Shown here piece by piece: positions 56,119 through 64,000 of a DNA stretch of 64,000 nucleotides (positions are counted from its first letter, which is position 1; each line of letters opens with the position of its first letter). The translations under genes were made by a program, and so were the position numbers. The notes beneath the pieces were generated by a model that saw nothing but the letters and a program-made list of their open reading frames with translations, made no database searches and had not been told where the DNA came from. The DNA comes from Croceicoccus sp. GTDB lineage: Bacteria > Pseudomonadota > Alphaproteobacteria > Sphingomonadales > Sphingomonadaceae. The DNA is taken from assembly GCA_002694745.1 (NCBI GenBank), contig NZMY01000002.1, positions 240,020-304,019 on the forward strand, in the 5' to 3' direction.

Positions 56119-56817
56119 TTAACGTTGCAGCCCGAGCCAGCTGGTGAGCACCTGTTCAGTGAGAGTTTCCAGTTGGTGCGAATATCGTGCAGCATCCGCC
56201 CGGATCGGTTCAGGATCGACACCTGCCAATAGCAGCTCATCCGCATGGCCGGTCAGCCAGCGACCGATGTCGCCGCCTGCTTCCAGATGGAATTGCAGCG
56301 CCAGTATATGCGGCCCCCTGCTGAACGCCTGGTTCTCGTAGAGATCGGTCGATGCCAGCAAGTCCGAACCTGCCGGAAGGTCAAACGTGTCGCCATGCCA
56401 ATGCAGCACGGGCTGCGCCTGCCCAATCGCCGCCAGCGGAGAAGTTTCACCCGCGGCAGTCAGCCTGATGGGTGCGAAACCGATTTCCTTTGCCTTGCCG
56501 TGATAGACCCTTGCGCCAAGTGCGCTGGCCATCATCTGCGCGCCCAAACAGATCCCAAGCGTCGGACGATCGGCAGCCAGCCGTGCACGCAGAAACTCCA
56601 GTTCCTGAAGGATGAAGGGATTCTCCGCCTGTTCATAGACGCCCATCGGTCCGCCAAGAACGATGACAAGGGGTGTCTCCACGGGATCGATGGAAAGGAA
56701 ATCGTCACAACCCGCATCGAGATAGCGCACTTCGAAGCCGGATCTTGCGAGCGGAGTGGCAAGATAGCCGAGATCCTCAAACTCGATATGCCGGATGGCG
56801 ACTGCCTGCTTTTTCAT
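56119..56817 (-). CDS. Class I glutamine amidotransferase-like protein
   Basis: This 232-residue protein has a complete catalytic triad: Cys90 (LGICLGAQ), His177 and Glu179 (QFHLE). It lacks a fused synthetase domain, so it resembles stand-alone GMP-synthase-like amidotransferases whose substrates are mostly unknown. It is the last gene of the five-gene minus-strand operon, 15 bases after the Dps-like gene. Confidence 0.85.
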   Translation of the reverse strand: MKKQAVAIRHIEFEDLGYLATPLARSGFEVRYLDAGCDDFLSIDPVETPLVIVLGGPMGVYEQAENPFILQELEFLRARLAADRPTLGICLGAQMMASALGARVYHGKAKEIGFAPIRLTAAGETSPLAAIGQAQPVLHWHGDTFDLPAGSDLLASTDLYENQAFSRGPHILALQFHLEAGGDIGRWLTGHADELLLAGVDPEPIRADAARYSHQLETLTEQVLTSWLGLQR

Positions 56818-56832
56818 GATATCGTCTTCAGC

Positions 56833-57309
56833 CTATTGCAGAAGGCTACGCAACATCCATGCATTCTTCTCGTGCAGGTTCAGTCGCTGAATCAGAAGAT
56901 CGGCAGTAGGCTGGTCGCCCATTTGATCCGCGGCGGCCAGCACATCGCGCGCCGTACGCGCGGCAGACTGCTGCCCGGAATGCAGCAATTCGATCATGTT
57001 GGTGGAAGACGGTACGCCCTCGACCTCGCCGATTGAAGTCAACGCGCCGAACAGCTGATAGGTACCGGGTGCCGGATGCCCCAGCGCCCTGATGCGCTCC
57101 GCAATCGGGTCGAGGGCATTCCACTGTTCGATGTACTGCTCCATGAACATGAGATGCAGGGAATTGAACATGGGCCCCGTGACGTTCCAGTGAAAATTAT
57201 GATTCATCAGGTAAAGCGAATAGCTGTCGGCCAGAAAGCGGGACAGTCCGCCCGCAATTTCCGCTCGGGCATTTTCGTCCAGACCGGTGTCGATGGGCGG
57301 CGCCGTCAT
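56833..57309 (-). CDS. Dps/ferritin-like protein
   Basis: This protein of about 158 residues has the Dps ferroxidase surroundings: NHNFHWNVTGP (His ligand) followed about 20 residues later by EQYIEQWNALDPIAERIRALG. Dps proteins store iron and protect DNA from peroxide. The start ATG overlaps the upstream hydrolase stop by four bases (ATGA); the open frame further upstream is a spurious extension. Confidence 0.88.
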   Translation of the reverse strand: MTAPPIDTGLDENARAEIAGGLSRFLADSYSLYLMNHNFHWNVTGPMFNSLHLMFMEQYIEQWNALDPIAERIRALGHPAPGTYQLFGALTSIGEVEGVPSSTNMIELLHSGQQSAARTARDVLAAADQMGDQPTADLLIQRLNLHEKNAWMLRSLLQ

Positions 57310-58151
57310 GCCAGAACTCCGTGAAGGAATTCCCCGTCTGTCAGGGAATCCGTCGCAATCTCTGCGAGCCCGGCATCCTGTACATTGGCGCGCAGCCATC
57401 CGATGATACTGCTAGCAACCTCCTCCCATCCCGGTTCCGCGCACAGGAAGTGCGAGCGGCGCTCGAACTCCTTGTAAGCTGTAGTGGCGGCGGATGCGGC
57501 CTGCTTTTGATATGCCGCCTTGGAAAGATAGGGCGAGACGAGCCGGTCTTCGGTCGCCCCGGTCAGCATCAGGGGCTGTCGGCGTTGCGCCGGATGGACC
57601 CAGCTTCCAAGCCAGAGCGCCGCCTGATGGAAGATCATCCCCGGCGCCGGTATGACATAGGAGGCATAGGCCTCGTCGACCAATGCGGGCGGCGCGGTAT
57701 TGGCGAACAGCTTCCCGAAACGGCGGCGGGATAGCCTGTATGGACGCTTCCACCCGGCAGGACGCAGCATGATCGGCGTAATCGCGGCAAAGGCGCTCGG
57801 GCCGGGGATCACCCCTCCGATAGGGGCGGGATCGATCGCCACGCCCGCCCGGCCGCACCCGCGGTCGAGCAACATTTGCGCCAGCAGGCCCCCGAACGAA
57901 TGCCCGATGATGATCGGCTCCTCGGGCAGGGCCCGGATGAAGCCTTCGTAGGAATCCGCTATTTTCCCGAGAGTGAGCGAGCCGAAGCCCTTCGGCGGTG
58001 TCTCGTTCAAGGCGCGGGCGGAATATTCGCCGACATAGGGCCAGGCCGGAGCATGTGTCTCGTAGCCCTCCCCCTCGAATGGCTTGCGGAAGGCATCCCA
58101 GCTTTCCGGCGTGACCCACGCTCCGTGGACGAAAACGATCGAGCCCTTCAC
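57306..58151 (-). CDS. Alpha/beta hydrolase
   Basis: This 281-residue hydrolase has an oxyanion-type FVHGAW near the N-terminus and nucleophile Ser85 in GHSFGG. A His near the C-terminus (RRSHFLCAEPGWEE) is the likely catalytic base. The substrate is unknown. It begins three bases after the stop of the chloroperoxidase-like gene and overlaps the Dps-like gene by ATGA. Confidence 0.82.
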   Translation of the reverse strand: MKGSIVFVHGAWVTPESWDAFRKPFEGEGYETHAPAWPYVGEYSARALNETPPKGFGSLTLGKIADSYEGFIRALPEEPIIIGHSFGGLLAQMLLDRGCGRAGVAIDPAPIGGVIPGPSAFAAITPIMLRPAGWKRPYRLSRRRFGKLFANTAPPALVDEAYASYVIPAPGMIFHQAALWLGSWVHPAQRRQPLMLTGATEDRLVSPYLSKAAYQKQAASAATTAYKEFERRSHFLCAEPGWEEVASSIIGWLRANVQDAGLAEIATDSLTDGEFLHGVLA

Positions 58152-58154
58152 CGC

Positions 58155-58985
58155 TCAGCCCTCCACGAAGGCCAGCAGATCCGGGTTCACCACGTCCGGA
58201 TGGGTGGTGCAGAGCCCGTGCGGCAGCCCCTTGTATGTCTTCAGGGTTCCATCAGACAGTAATTCGACCGATTTCGGCGCGGAATCGGCGTAGGGGACGA
58301 TCTGGTCGTCGTCGCCATGCACCACCAGCACCGGCTGTCTGATCGCCTTCAGATCTTCCGTGAAATCGGTTTCGGAGAAGGCCTTGATGCAATCGTACTG
58401 GGCCTTGATTCCGCCCATCATACCTTGCCGCCACCAGTTGCGGATCACGCCCTCATCCACTTTCGCGCCATCGCGGTTATAGCCGTAGAAGGGCCCGCTT
58501 GGCACATCGAGGAAGAACTGCGCGCGATTGGACGCGGTCTGCTCGCGAAAGCCGTCGAACACCTCGCGCGCGAGGCCTTCGGGGTTGGCGTCGGTTTTCA
58601 GCATGATAGGGGGAACCGCACCGATCAGCACCGCCTTGGAAACGCGGCCGCCTTCGGAACGCGCCACATATCTCGCAACTTCGCCGCCGCCGGTCGAATG
58701 GCCGATATGGACCGCACCCTGCAGGTTCAGCGCGGATGCCAGCGCGATCATGTCGGCGGCATAGGTATCCATCTCATTCCCGCTGTCGGTCTGGGTCGAA
58801 CGGCCATGGCCGCGCCGGTCGTGCGCGATCACGCGGTAACCCTTGCCCAGAAAGAACATCATCTGGTTGTCCCAGTCATCGGCGGACAAAGGCCAGCCGT
58901 GATGGAAGACGATGGGCCGCGCGTCCTTGGGACCCCAGTCCTTGTAGAAGATCTCGGTCCCGTCGCTGGTTTCGAAAAAGGGCAT
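58155..58985 (-). CDS. Chloroperoxidase/aryl-esterase-like alpha/beta hydrolase
   Basis: This 276-residue member of the non-heme haloperoxidase/esterase group has FHHGWPLSADDWDNQ, DRRGHGRS and nucleophile Ser97 in GHSTGGG, with a late GLPHGLCTTH for the catalytic His. These enzymes are mainly esterases, and peroxidase activity is a side reaction with peracids. The ATG at 58985 has AAGGAG just upstream and is far better than the more distal frame start. It is the second gene of the operon. Confidence 0.88.
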   Translation of the reverse strand: MPFFETSDGTEIFYKDWGPKDARPIVFHHGWPLSADDWDNQMMFFLGKGYRVIAHDRRGHGRSTQTDSGNEMDTYAADMIALASALNLQGAVHIGHSTGGGEVARYVARSEGGRVSKAVLIGAVPPIMLKTDANPEGLAREVFDGFREQTASNRAQFFLDVPSGPFYGYNRDGAKVDEGVIRNWWRQGMMGGIKAQYDCIKAFSETDFTEDLKAIRQPVLVVHGDDDQIVPYADSAPKSVELLSDGTLKTYKGLPHGLCTTHPDVVNPDLLAFVEG

Positions 58986-59010
58986 GGTCGTTCTCCTTGG
59001 GGGGGGAAAG

Positions 59011-59892
59011 TCAGAGCGCGCCGAACGAGCGCGAACGGTTGCGGACAAAGCTGGCGATGATGTCGGCGACCAGCTCTGGCGCTTCGTGCTGGGGGCCGTG
59101 TCCCATGCGGGGCAGGACAAGCAGATGCAGGCTTTGCCATTCGCGGCTGCACGCGAACCAGTTGCCGGCAGGAAAGACGATCTCGTGGTCGCCGGAGATG
59201 ACAAGGATCGGGATGTCGGTGCGGGCCAGGAAGGAGCGGCAGTCCTCGTCCGCCGCGAAACGGTCGTCGGCCACCCGGTCCTGCAACAGGTTCAGGTAGG
59301 TTTCCTGTGAAATCGGCGGACTGCGATCTCCGCGCCGTCCTGCGATCCGCTCATGCGAAGCCGCGGCAGCGGCGCGACTTGCCGAGGATACCGGCTCGAA
59401 GAAGAGAACGATCTCGTCGTCGAGGTCGTAATCGGGTTTGAGCGCATGTTCGAGGAATACCGGTTCGGGGGGGAACTCCACCGCTCCCGGCGGCTTCGTT
59501 CCGATCAACACTGCGTGCGTGATCCGATTAGGGGCCATGAATGCCGCGAGCTGCGCGGCCATTCCCCCGAGCGACCATCCCCCCACTGCGAATCGATCAA
59601 GACCCAGCGCATCGGCAAGGTCGATCACGTCCCGGGCCATCTCCTCGGCCTGATAGCTCGCAGTGCCGCTCGACTGGCCAAGGCCGGAGTAGTCGAAAGT
59701 AAGGACCCTGAAAGAGCTGGCCAGAGCGTCGAGAAACGCAGGATCCCAGCTATCGAGGACGCCGCGGAACCGCAGGCAGAGGATCAGGGGCGGACCGCGC
59801 CCGATCTCGCGATAGGCAAGCTGGCGTCCGCCGATTTCGGCGAATGATGTCGGCACGTTTGCGGCATTTGTTTCGGTGATGGTGGCTTGCAT
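59011..59892 (-). CDS. Alpha/beta hydrolase, first gene of the minus-strand operon
   Basis: This 293-residue hydrolase has nucleophile Ser107 in GGWSLGG, an N-terminal LRFRGVLDSWDPAFLDALAS segment where the oxyanion loop lies, and a late RMGHGPQHE His. Its beginning closely resembles the decayed hydrolase at 46862-47070, so the two are related copies. AAGGAG is well placed before the ATG. It is divergent from the YcaC-like gene, sharing a 243-base promoter region with two dyads. Confidence 0.85.
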   Translation of the reverse strand: MQATITETNAANVPTSFAEIGGRQLAYREIGRGPPLILCLRFRGVLDSWDPAFLDALASSFRVLTFDYSGLGQSSGTASYQAEEMARDVIDLADALGLDRFAVGGWSLGGMAAQLAAFMAPNRITHAVLIGTKPPGAVEFPPEPVFLEHALKPDYDLDDEIVLFFEPVSSASRAAAAASHERIAGRRGDRSPPISQETYLNLLQDRVADDRFAADEDCRSFLARTDIPILVISGDHEIVFPAGNWFACSREWQSLHLLVLPRMGHGPQHEAPELVADIIASFVRNRSRSFGAL

Positions 59893-59964
59893 GGTCCTGT
59901 CTCCTTGCAGGCCCAGTTTCGCAGCAGCCGGGCCCTTGGGAAATCGGACGCCTGTCTTGTCGGA

Positions 59965-59980
59965 CTATACCTTGGGATAG
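59965..59980. promoter_or_regulatory. 16-bp dyad, candidate regulator site (copy B)
   Basis: CTATACCTTGGGATAG is a near-dyad 73 bases upstream of the minus-strand hydrolase ATG. It is the same type as copies at 46084-46099 and 60040-60055. The spacing from the start suits an activator bound near the -35 region. Confidence 0.55.
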
Positions 59981-60039
59981 TGGGCAGCGAACCGCCGTGC
60001 ACCATCGGCCTTCGTCGCGGCGTGCGGGCCGCGCGCACC

Positions 60040-60055
60040 CCCTACCAAGGTTTAG
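60040..60055 (+). promoter_or_regulatory. 16-bp dyad, candidate regulator site (copy C)
   Basis: CCCTACCAAGGTTTAG matches copy A at 13 of 16 positions and lies 81 bases upstream of the YcaC-like gene ATG. Together with copy B it gives each side of the divergent promoter its own site. Confidence 0.5.
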
Positions 60056-60135
60056 CCATGTAAAACCCACGCGTAATCGAAGCACGCGTCATTCGCGCGC
60101 ATGATCCTCGCTTCATCAAGCCTTGAGGAACGACC

Positions 60136-60807
60136 ATGCCGCTTGTCGCCACGCCCACGCCCGGGAAGGGGCTGATCTCTTCCGAGAACCACACCCTGAT
60201 CCTGATCGATCACCAGTCGCAGATGTCTTTCCCCGTGCGCTCTATCGATGTGGCCGTCCTGCGGCTCAATTCGGCCATGGTGGCAGAGGCCGCCCACGGT
60301 TTCGGGGTCAGCACGATCCTCACCACCGTCGCGGCGGAGAGTTTCTCCGGCCCGGTATTCGACGAGATCCTTGCCGCCCTACCCGATTGCAAAATCATCG
60401 ATCGCACCACGATGAATGCGTGGGAGGACGAAAAGGTGCTAGAACGTGTGAACGCGCTGCAAAAGGACCGGATCGTCTTCGGCGGCCTGTGGACTTCCGT
60501 CTGTATCGTCGGACCGGTCCTGTCCGCGCTCGACCAAGGCTATGAGGCCTATGTCATCACCGACATCTGCGGCGACGTGTCCGACGAGGCGCATGAACGC
60601 GCGGTCCAGCGCATGGTGCAGGCGGGAGCCGTTCCCATGACCTCGCTGCAATACATGCTGGAACTGCAGCGCGACTGGGCGCGGACCGAGACCTACGATC
60701 TGACCACCGGCATCGCGAAGAAATACGCGGGGGGCTATGGCATCGGCATCGTCTACGCCAAATCGATGTTCGGCGCGCACGAAGGCGGCCACGCGCAGGC
60801 CGCCTGA
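60136..60807 (+). CDS. Isochorismatase-like (YcaC-type) hydrolase
   Basis: This 223-residue cysteine hydrolase has Asp25 (LILIDHQSQM) and Cys123 (GLWTSVCIVGP), with an INAW-like TTMNAWED segment at about 91-98 as in YcaC. YcaC-type proteins form octameric enzymes with unknown substrates. GAGGAACG precedes the ATG. It opens the plus-strand operon with the XapX, amidohydrolase and MFS genes. Confidence 0.85.
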   Translation: MPLVATPTPGKGLISSENHTLILIDHQSQMSFPVRSIDVAVLRLNSAMVAEAAHGFGVSTILTTVAAESFSGPVFDEILAALPDCKIIDRTTMNAWEDEKVLERVNALQKDRIVFGGLWTSVCIVGPVLSALDQGYEAYVITDICGDVSDEAHERAVQRMVQAGAVPMTSLQYMLELQRDWARTETYDLTTGIAKKYAGGYGIGIVYAKSMFGAHEGGHAQAA

Positions 60808-60836
60808 CGGCGGGGCCGTTTCGCGGGAGAGGCACC

Positions 60837-61085
60837 ATGAAGCCCTATTCCGTTTCGCTGGGTGCGGGCCTTCTCGTCGGTGTCATCTATGCAATGATCG
60901 GCGTGCGTTCTCCCGCCCCGCCGATCATCGCGCTTGTCGATCTGGCGGGAATGCTGCTGGGCGAACAGCTTGTGCCCATTGCCCAGCGACTGTTCGCGGG
61001 TGTTGAGACGACGCGCTTCATCCAGCAGGATTGTGCCCGCCACGTGTTGGGCCGCCTACTATCCAATGAAGAGGACGGGCCGTGA
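60837..61085 (+). CDS. XapX-domain (DUF1427) small membrane protein
   Basis: This 82-residue protein has two hydrophobic segments and the XapX landmarks SLGAGLLVGVIYAMIGVRSPAPP and ALVDLAGMLLGEQ. The domain occurs alone or fused in bacterial membrane proteins of unknown role. Its stop overlaps the GTG start of the amidohydrolase (GTGA). Confidence 0.8.
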   Translation: MKPYSVSLGAGLLVGVIYAMIGVRSPAPPIIALVDLAGMLLGEQLVPIAQRLFAGVETTRFIQQDCARHVLGRLLSNEEDGP

Positions 61086-63028
61086 TCGACTTTTCCCGCC
61101 GCACCCTGCTTGCCGGATCCATGGCAAGCGCCGCCTTTGGCACCGCGAGGCTCGACGCCATGAATGCTTCCGAACCAGTGACAGCGACCGATCTTGTCAT
61201 CCGCAACGCGCGGATCGCGACTCTCGACCCCGCCAATCCTTCGGCAGAGGCGGTCGCGATGCGCGATGGCGTATTCCTGTCCGTCGGAAGCGAGGCCGAA
61301 GTGCGCGCAGCCGCGCCCGATGCGCAGGTGATCAATGCGGGCGGCAGGCGGCTGATCCCGGGACTGATCGACAGCCACATCCACCTGATCCGCGGCGGGC
61401 TGAACTATAACATGGAGCTGCGCTGGGATGGCGTGCCCAGCCTTTCGGACGCCATGGCCATGCTGAAACGGCAGGTGGACCGCACGCCCGCGCCGCAATG
61501 GGTGCGGGTCGTCGGCGGCTTCACCGAGCACCAGTTCGCCGAAAAGCGGCTGCCCACGCTGGCAGAGATCAATGCGGTCGCTCCCGCTACGCCGGTGTTC
61601 ATTCTTCATCTCTACGACCGGGCCTTGCTGAACGGGGCGGCCTTGCGCGCGGTGGGCTATGACAGGGATACACCCGCACCTCCGGGCGGCAGGATCGAAC
61701 GCGACTCCAATGGCAACCCAACCGGCCTGCTGCTGGCATCGCCCAATGCGACGATCCTCTACAGCACCCTGGCCCGCGGACCGACCCTGCCTTTCGAATA
61801 CCAGGTTAGTTCGACATTGCATCTCATGCGCGAACTGAACTCGCTGGGGGTGACCAGCGTGATCGACGCGGGTGGCGGATCGCAGAACTATCCCGATGAC
61901 TATCAAGTGATAGAGGCACTGCACCGCGACAATGCGCTGACCGTGCGCATCGCCTATAATCTGTTCACCCAGAAACCGGGCGAGGAACTGCAGGATTTCG
62001 CCGGCTGGTCCGCACGGATTTCGCCGCGAATGGGCGACGACAGCTATCGCCATAATGGCGCGGGCGAGATGCTCGTATATTCCGCCGCGGATTTCGAGGA
62101 TTTTCGCGTCGAACGGCCCGACCTGCCGCCGCGGATGGAAGGCGATCTCGAACCCGTGGTCCGCCTTCTGGCCGAGAAACGCTGGCCATGGCGCCTCCAC
62201 GCCACATACGACGAATCCATTTCTCGGGCGCTCGACGTGTTCGAGAAGGTGAATGCGGACATACCCTTCGACGGTCTCAACTGGTTCTTCGACCATGCCG
62301 AGACGATCAGCGAGCGGAACATCGACCGCATCGCGGCTCTGGGCGGCGGGATCGCGGTCCAGCACCGCATGGCCTATCAAGGCGAATATTTCGTCGAACG
62401 CTATGGCGCGAAGGCGGCAGAAGCGACGCCGCCGATCAGGCGCATGCTTAAGGCCGGCGTGCCTGTCGGTGCGGGCACCGATGCGACGCGCGTGGCCAGC
62501 TATAACCCATGGGTGTCGCTTTCATGGCTTGTCACGGGCAAGACGGTGGGCGGGATGGGCCTTTACCCGGTCCGCAACCGAATGGACCGCGAAACCGCAC
62601 TGCGCCTGTGGACCGAAAAAAACGGATGGTTTTCCGGCGAAGCAGGAAAGAAGGGGCAGATCATTGCAGGTCAACTGGCCGACCTCGCGGTGCTGTCCGA
62701 CGACTACCTGACCGTCCCGGAAGACGAGATCGCCCGGATCCGCAGCGTCCTGACGGTGCTCGGCGGCCGGATCGTCAGCGCCGAGGGCGATTTCACCTCT
62801 CTGGCCCCTTCCCTCCCGCCGCCGATGCCCGACTGGTCCCCGGTGTCGACCTTCGGCGGCTACTGGCAGGCTCCTCAGGGCGTCAGGCCCGCAGCAATGG
62901 CATGCGGCTGCAACTCTGGATGTGCCGTGCATGGCCACGATCACGCGGCCGCCGTCACCAGCCCGGTTCCCGTGGCCGACAAGCAGGGCTTCTGGGGCGC
63001 GCTCGGCTGCGGATGTTGGGCGGTTTGA
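61082..63028 (+). CDS. Tat-exported YtcJ-type amidohydrolase with Cys/His-rich tail
   Basis: This 648-residue metal-dependent hydrolase has a twin-arginine signal (SRRTLLAGS) and the metal-binding SHIH motif near residue 98. It has the long insert and C-terminal metal-dependent hydrolase folds of the YtcJ/amidohydrolase-3 group. The last 45 residues add a tail with CGCNSGC, then HGHDH and a terminal CGCW, which could bind an extra metal. It starts with GTG overlapping the XapX stop. The natural amide or ester substrate is unknown. Tat export suggests periplasmic action on an externally derived compound. Confidence 0.85.
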   Translation: MIDFSRRTLLAGSMASAAFGTARLDAMNASEPVTATDLVIRNARIATLDPANPSAEAVAMRDGVFLSVGSEAEVRAAAPDAQVINAGGRRLIPGLIDSHIHLIRGGLNYNMELRWDGVPSLSDAMAMLKRQVDRTPAPQWVRVVGGFTEHQFAEKRLPTLAEINAVAPATPVFILHLYDRALLNGAALRAVGYDRDTPAPPGGRIERDSNGNPTGLLLASPNATILYSTLARGPTLPFEYQVSSTLHLMRELNSLGVTSVIDAGGGSQNYPDDYQVIEALHRDNALTVRIAYNLFTQKPGEELQDFAGWSARISPRMGDDSYRHNGAGEMLVYSAADFEDFRVERPDLPPRMEGDLEPVVRLLAEKRWPWRLHATYDESISRALDVFEKVNADIPFDGLNWFFDHAETISERNIDRIAALGGGIAVQHRMAYQGEYFVERYGAKAAEATPPIRRMLKAGVPVGAGTDATRVASYNPWVSLSWLVTGKTVGGMGLYPVRNRMDRETALRLWTEKNGWFSGEAGKKGQIIAGQLADLAVLSDDYLTVPEDEIARIRSVLTVLGGRIVSAEGDFTSLAPSLPPPMPDWSPVSTFGGYWQAPQGVRPAAMACGCNSGCAVHGHDHAAAVTSPVPVADKQGFWGALGCGCWAV

Positions 63029-63071
63029 CTGGGCACGCGTCCATGATTGCCCAACCGCCGCCATCCCTGAC

Positions 63072-63956
63072 ATGAGCGGAAAGGTGGCCAGCCTGCCGCC
63101 AAAGCCGGCGGGGCCACTGTCCAGCACGGTTTTCCGCGCGCTCTGGATCGCGACCATCGTGTCGAATATCGGGACTTGGATGAACGGCGTCGCGGCCGGC
63201 TGGCTGATGACATCGCTTTCGTCGGATCCGCTGGTGGTGGCGCTGGTGCAGGCGGCAACGACGGTTCCGATGTTCCTGCTCGCCCTTCCGGCGGGCGCGA
63301 TCGCGGATCTCGTGGACCGGCGCAAGCTGCTGCTTGGCGCTCAGACGCTGACGGTTACAGGCGCGGCCCTGCTTGCGCTGGCGACACTTGCCGGTGCCGT
63401 AAGCCCTTGGCTGCTGCTGGCGCTGACGGCGATGATGGCCGTCGGCTACGCGCTTGCGGCACCCGCGTTTCAGGCCATCGTTCCCGAACTTGTCGACCGC
63501 GAGGCATTGCAGCAGGCGGTTACGCTGAACGGGCTGGGCATCAATATTGCCAGATCAATAGGGCCTGCCCTTGCGGGTGTGGTGATCGCATCGTCCGGTC
63601 CGGGTGCGGTGTTTGCGGTCAACGCAGCCAGCACCTGCGGCGTCATCGCCGTGCTGTATCGCTGGAAGCGGGAGGCGCCGGACCGCGCCCTGCCTGCCGA
63701 GCACTTCATTGGCGCGATGCGAGCCGGGCTCCGCTACGCGCTGCGGTCGCCGGAATTGCGTTCCGTCATCTTGCGAGCCTTTGCCTTCTTTCTCTTCAGC
63801 AGCAGCCTGTGGGCCCTGCTTCCGCTGATCGCGCGCGAAGAGCTGGGGCTTGGTCCGACCGGCTATGGCGGGTTGCTGTCGTTCATGGGGGTGGGAGCCA
63901 TTCTAGCCCGTCTTATTCACGGGGTTGGCTACGAAGGGTTGGCGGGAGTGGCATAA
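63072..63956 (+). pseudogene. MFS transporter (EntS-like), C-terminally truncated
   Basis: The first about 275 residues are a major facilitator domain with DLVDRRKLLL (the loop 2-3 motif) and AQTLTVTGAALLALA. Members normally have about 400-420 residues and 12 helices. Here the chain stops after about eight helices. The conserved LLSFMGVGAILA segment is abruptly followed by an atypical RLIHGVGYEGLAGVA tail and a stop, which suggests an insertion or rearrangement at about 63905. It is probably non-functional in this form. Confidence 0.65.
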
Positions 63957-64000
63957 GCCTCTGATCTGAATTAGGAACTGGGTGTCTACACCGGCCCTGC
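63905..64000. other. Possible mobile-element junction at the window edge
   Basis: The MFS reading frame loses family resemblance at a CTAG sequence (63903-63906), which is followed by CCCGTCTTATTCACGGGG and AT-richer sequence. This looks like the end of an insertion sequence or a recombination point, but the window stops before a transposase could be seen. Confidence 0.3.

Noticed and set aside
54516..60135. General stress response (EcfG-type GGAAC-N16/17-CGTT) promoters before wrbA, Dps and the hydrolases
   Set aside because: No suitably spaced pair was seen; the only GGAAC at 60126 is inside the ribosome site of the YcaC-like gene.

Overview
The window is high-GC DNA with alphaproteobacterial gene content and most resembles a member of the Sphingomonadales (Sphingomonadaceae or Erythrobacteraceae). 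The evidence is the sequence style of GyrA, ParE, TyrS and TrmFO, a lipoyl-domain-bearing pyruvate dehydrogenase E1 beta next to E1 alpha and an FtsB-like gene, TadE/TadG-type genes, a TonB-dependent receptor and tandem arylsulfatases. No rRNA, tRNA, CRISPR array or intact transposase was recognised.

The left part (1-28 kb) is mostly chromosomal core. It carries an LpoA-like lipoprotein (5' end cut by the window), parE, a YjdF-like membrane protein, a MoxR ATPase and its CoxE-like VWA partner, a NamZ-like exo-muramidase with a DOMON-like protein, tyrS, a PilZ protein, a NYN-LOTUS protein, a secreted repeat protein, gyrA, a YhhN-like protein, trmFO, an EF-hand protein, a squalene/phytoene synthase-like protein, three TadG/TadE-type genes, pdhB-pdhA, ftsB and an Omp85-type barrel. 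The clear intruder is a three-domain gene at 5116-6723 (hexapeptide acyltransferase, acyl carrier protein, LnmK-like domain) of different base composition, lying between the MoxR and CoxE genes.

The middle (28-45 kb) is envelope and energy metabolism. It holds a TbpB-like surface lipoprotein, a TonB-dependent receptor with a CadC-like regulator, a PD40 repeat protein, a complete cyoABCD quinol oxidase operon with ATGA overlaps, and a Crp/Fnr-type regulator divergent from two arylsulfatases. A truncated outer-membrane gene follows, then about 0.9 kb of non-coding DNA with AGCTTT-core hairpins.

The right part (46-64 kb) is an accessory redox, signalling and hydrolase island. An isochorismatase-like hydrolase is followed by a decayed alpha/beta hydrolase, then by a cyclic-nucleotide-domain/thioredoxin-reductase-like fusion and an FMN reductase. 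Two divergent histidine kinase systems with FixJ-like regulators sit in the centre, followed by WrbA. A five-gene minus-strand operon (two alpha/beta hydrolases, a chloroperoxidase-like hydrolase, a Dps-like ferritin and a class I amidotransferase) diverges from a plus-strand operon (YcaC-like hydrolase, XapX protein, Tat-exported amidohydrolase, truncated MFS transporter). A 16-bp dyad close to CTATACC-WW-GGTGTAG occurs upstream of the first isochorismatase gene and twice in the divergent promoter region of the second. I propose that these genes form one regulon, possibly under the FixJ-like regulators. This is the best candidate here for an undescribed system, but it rests on sequence patterns alone.
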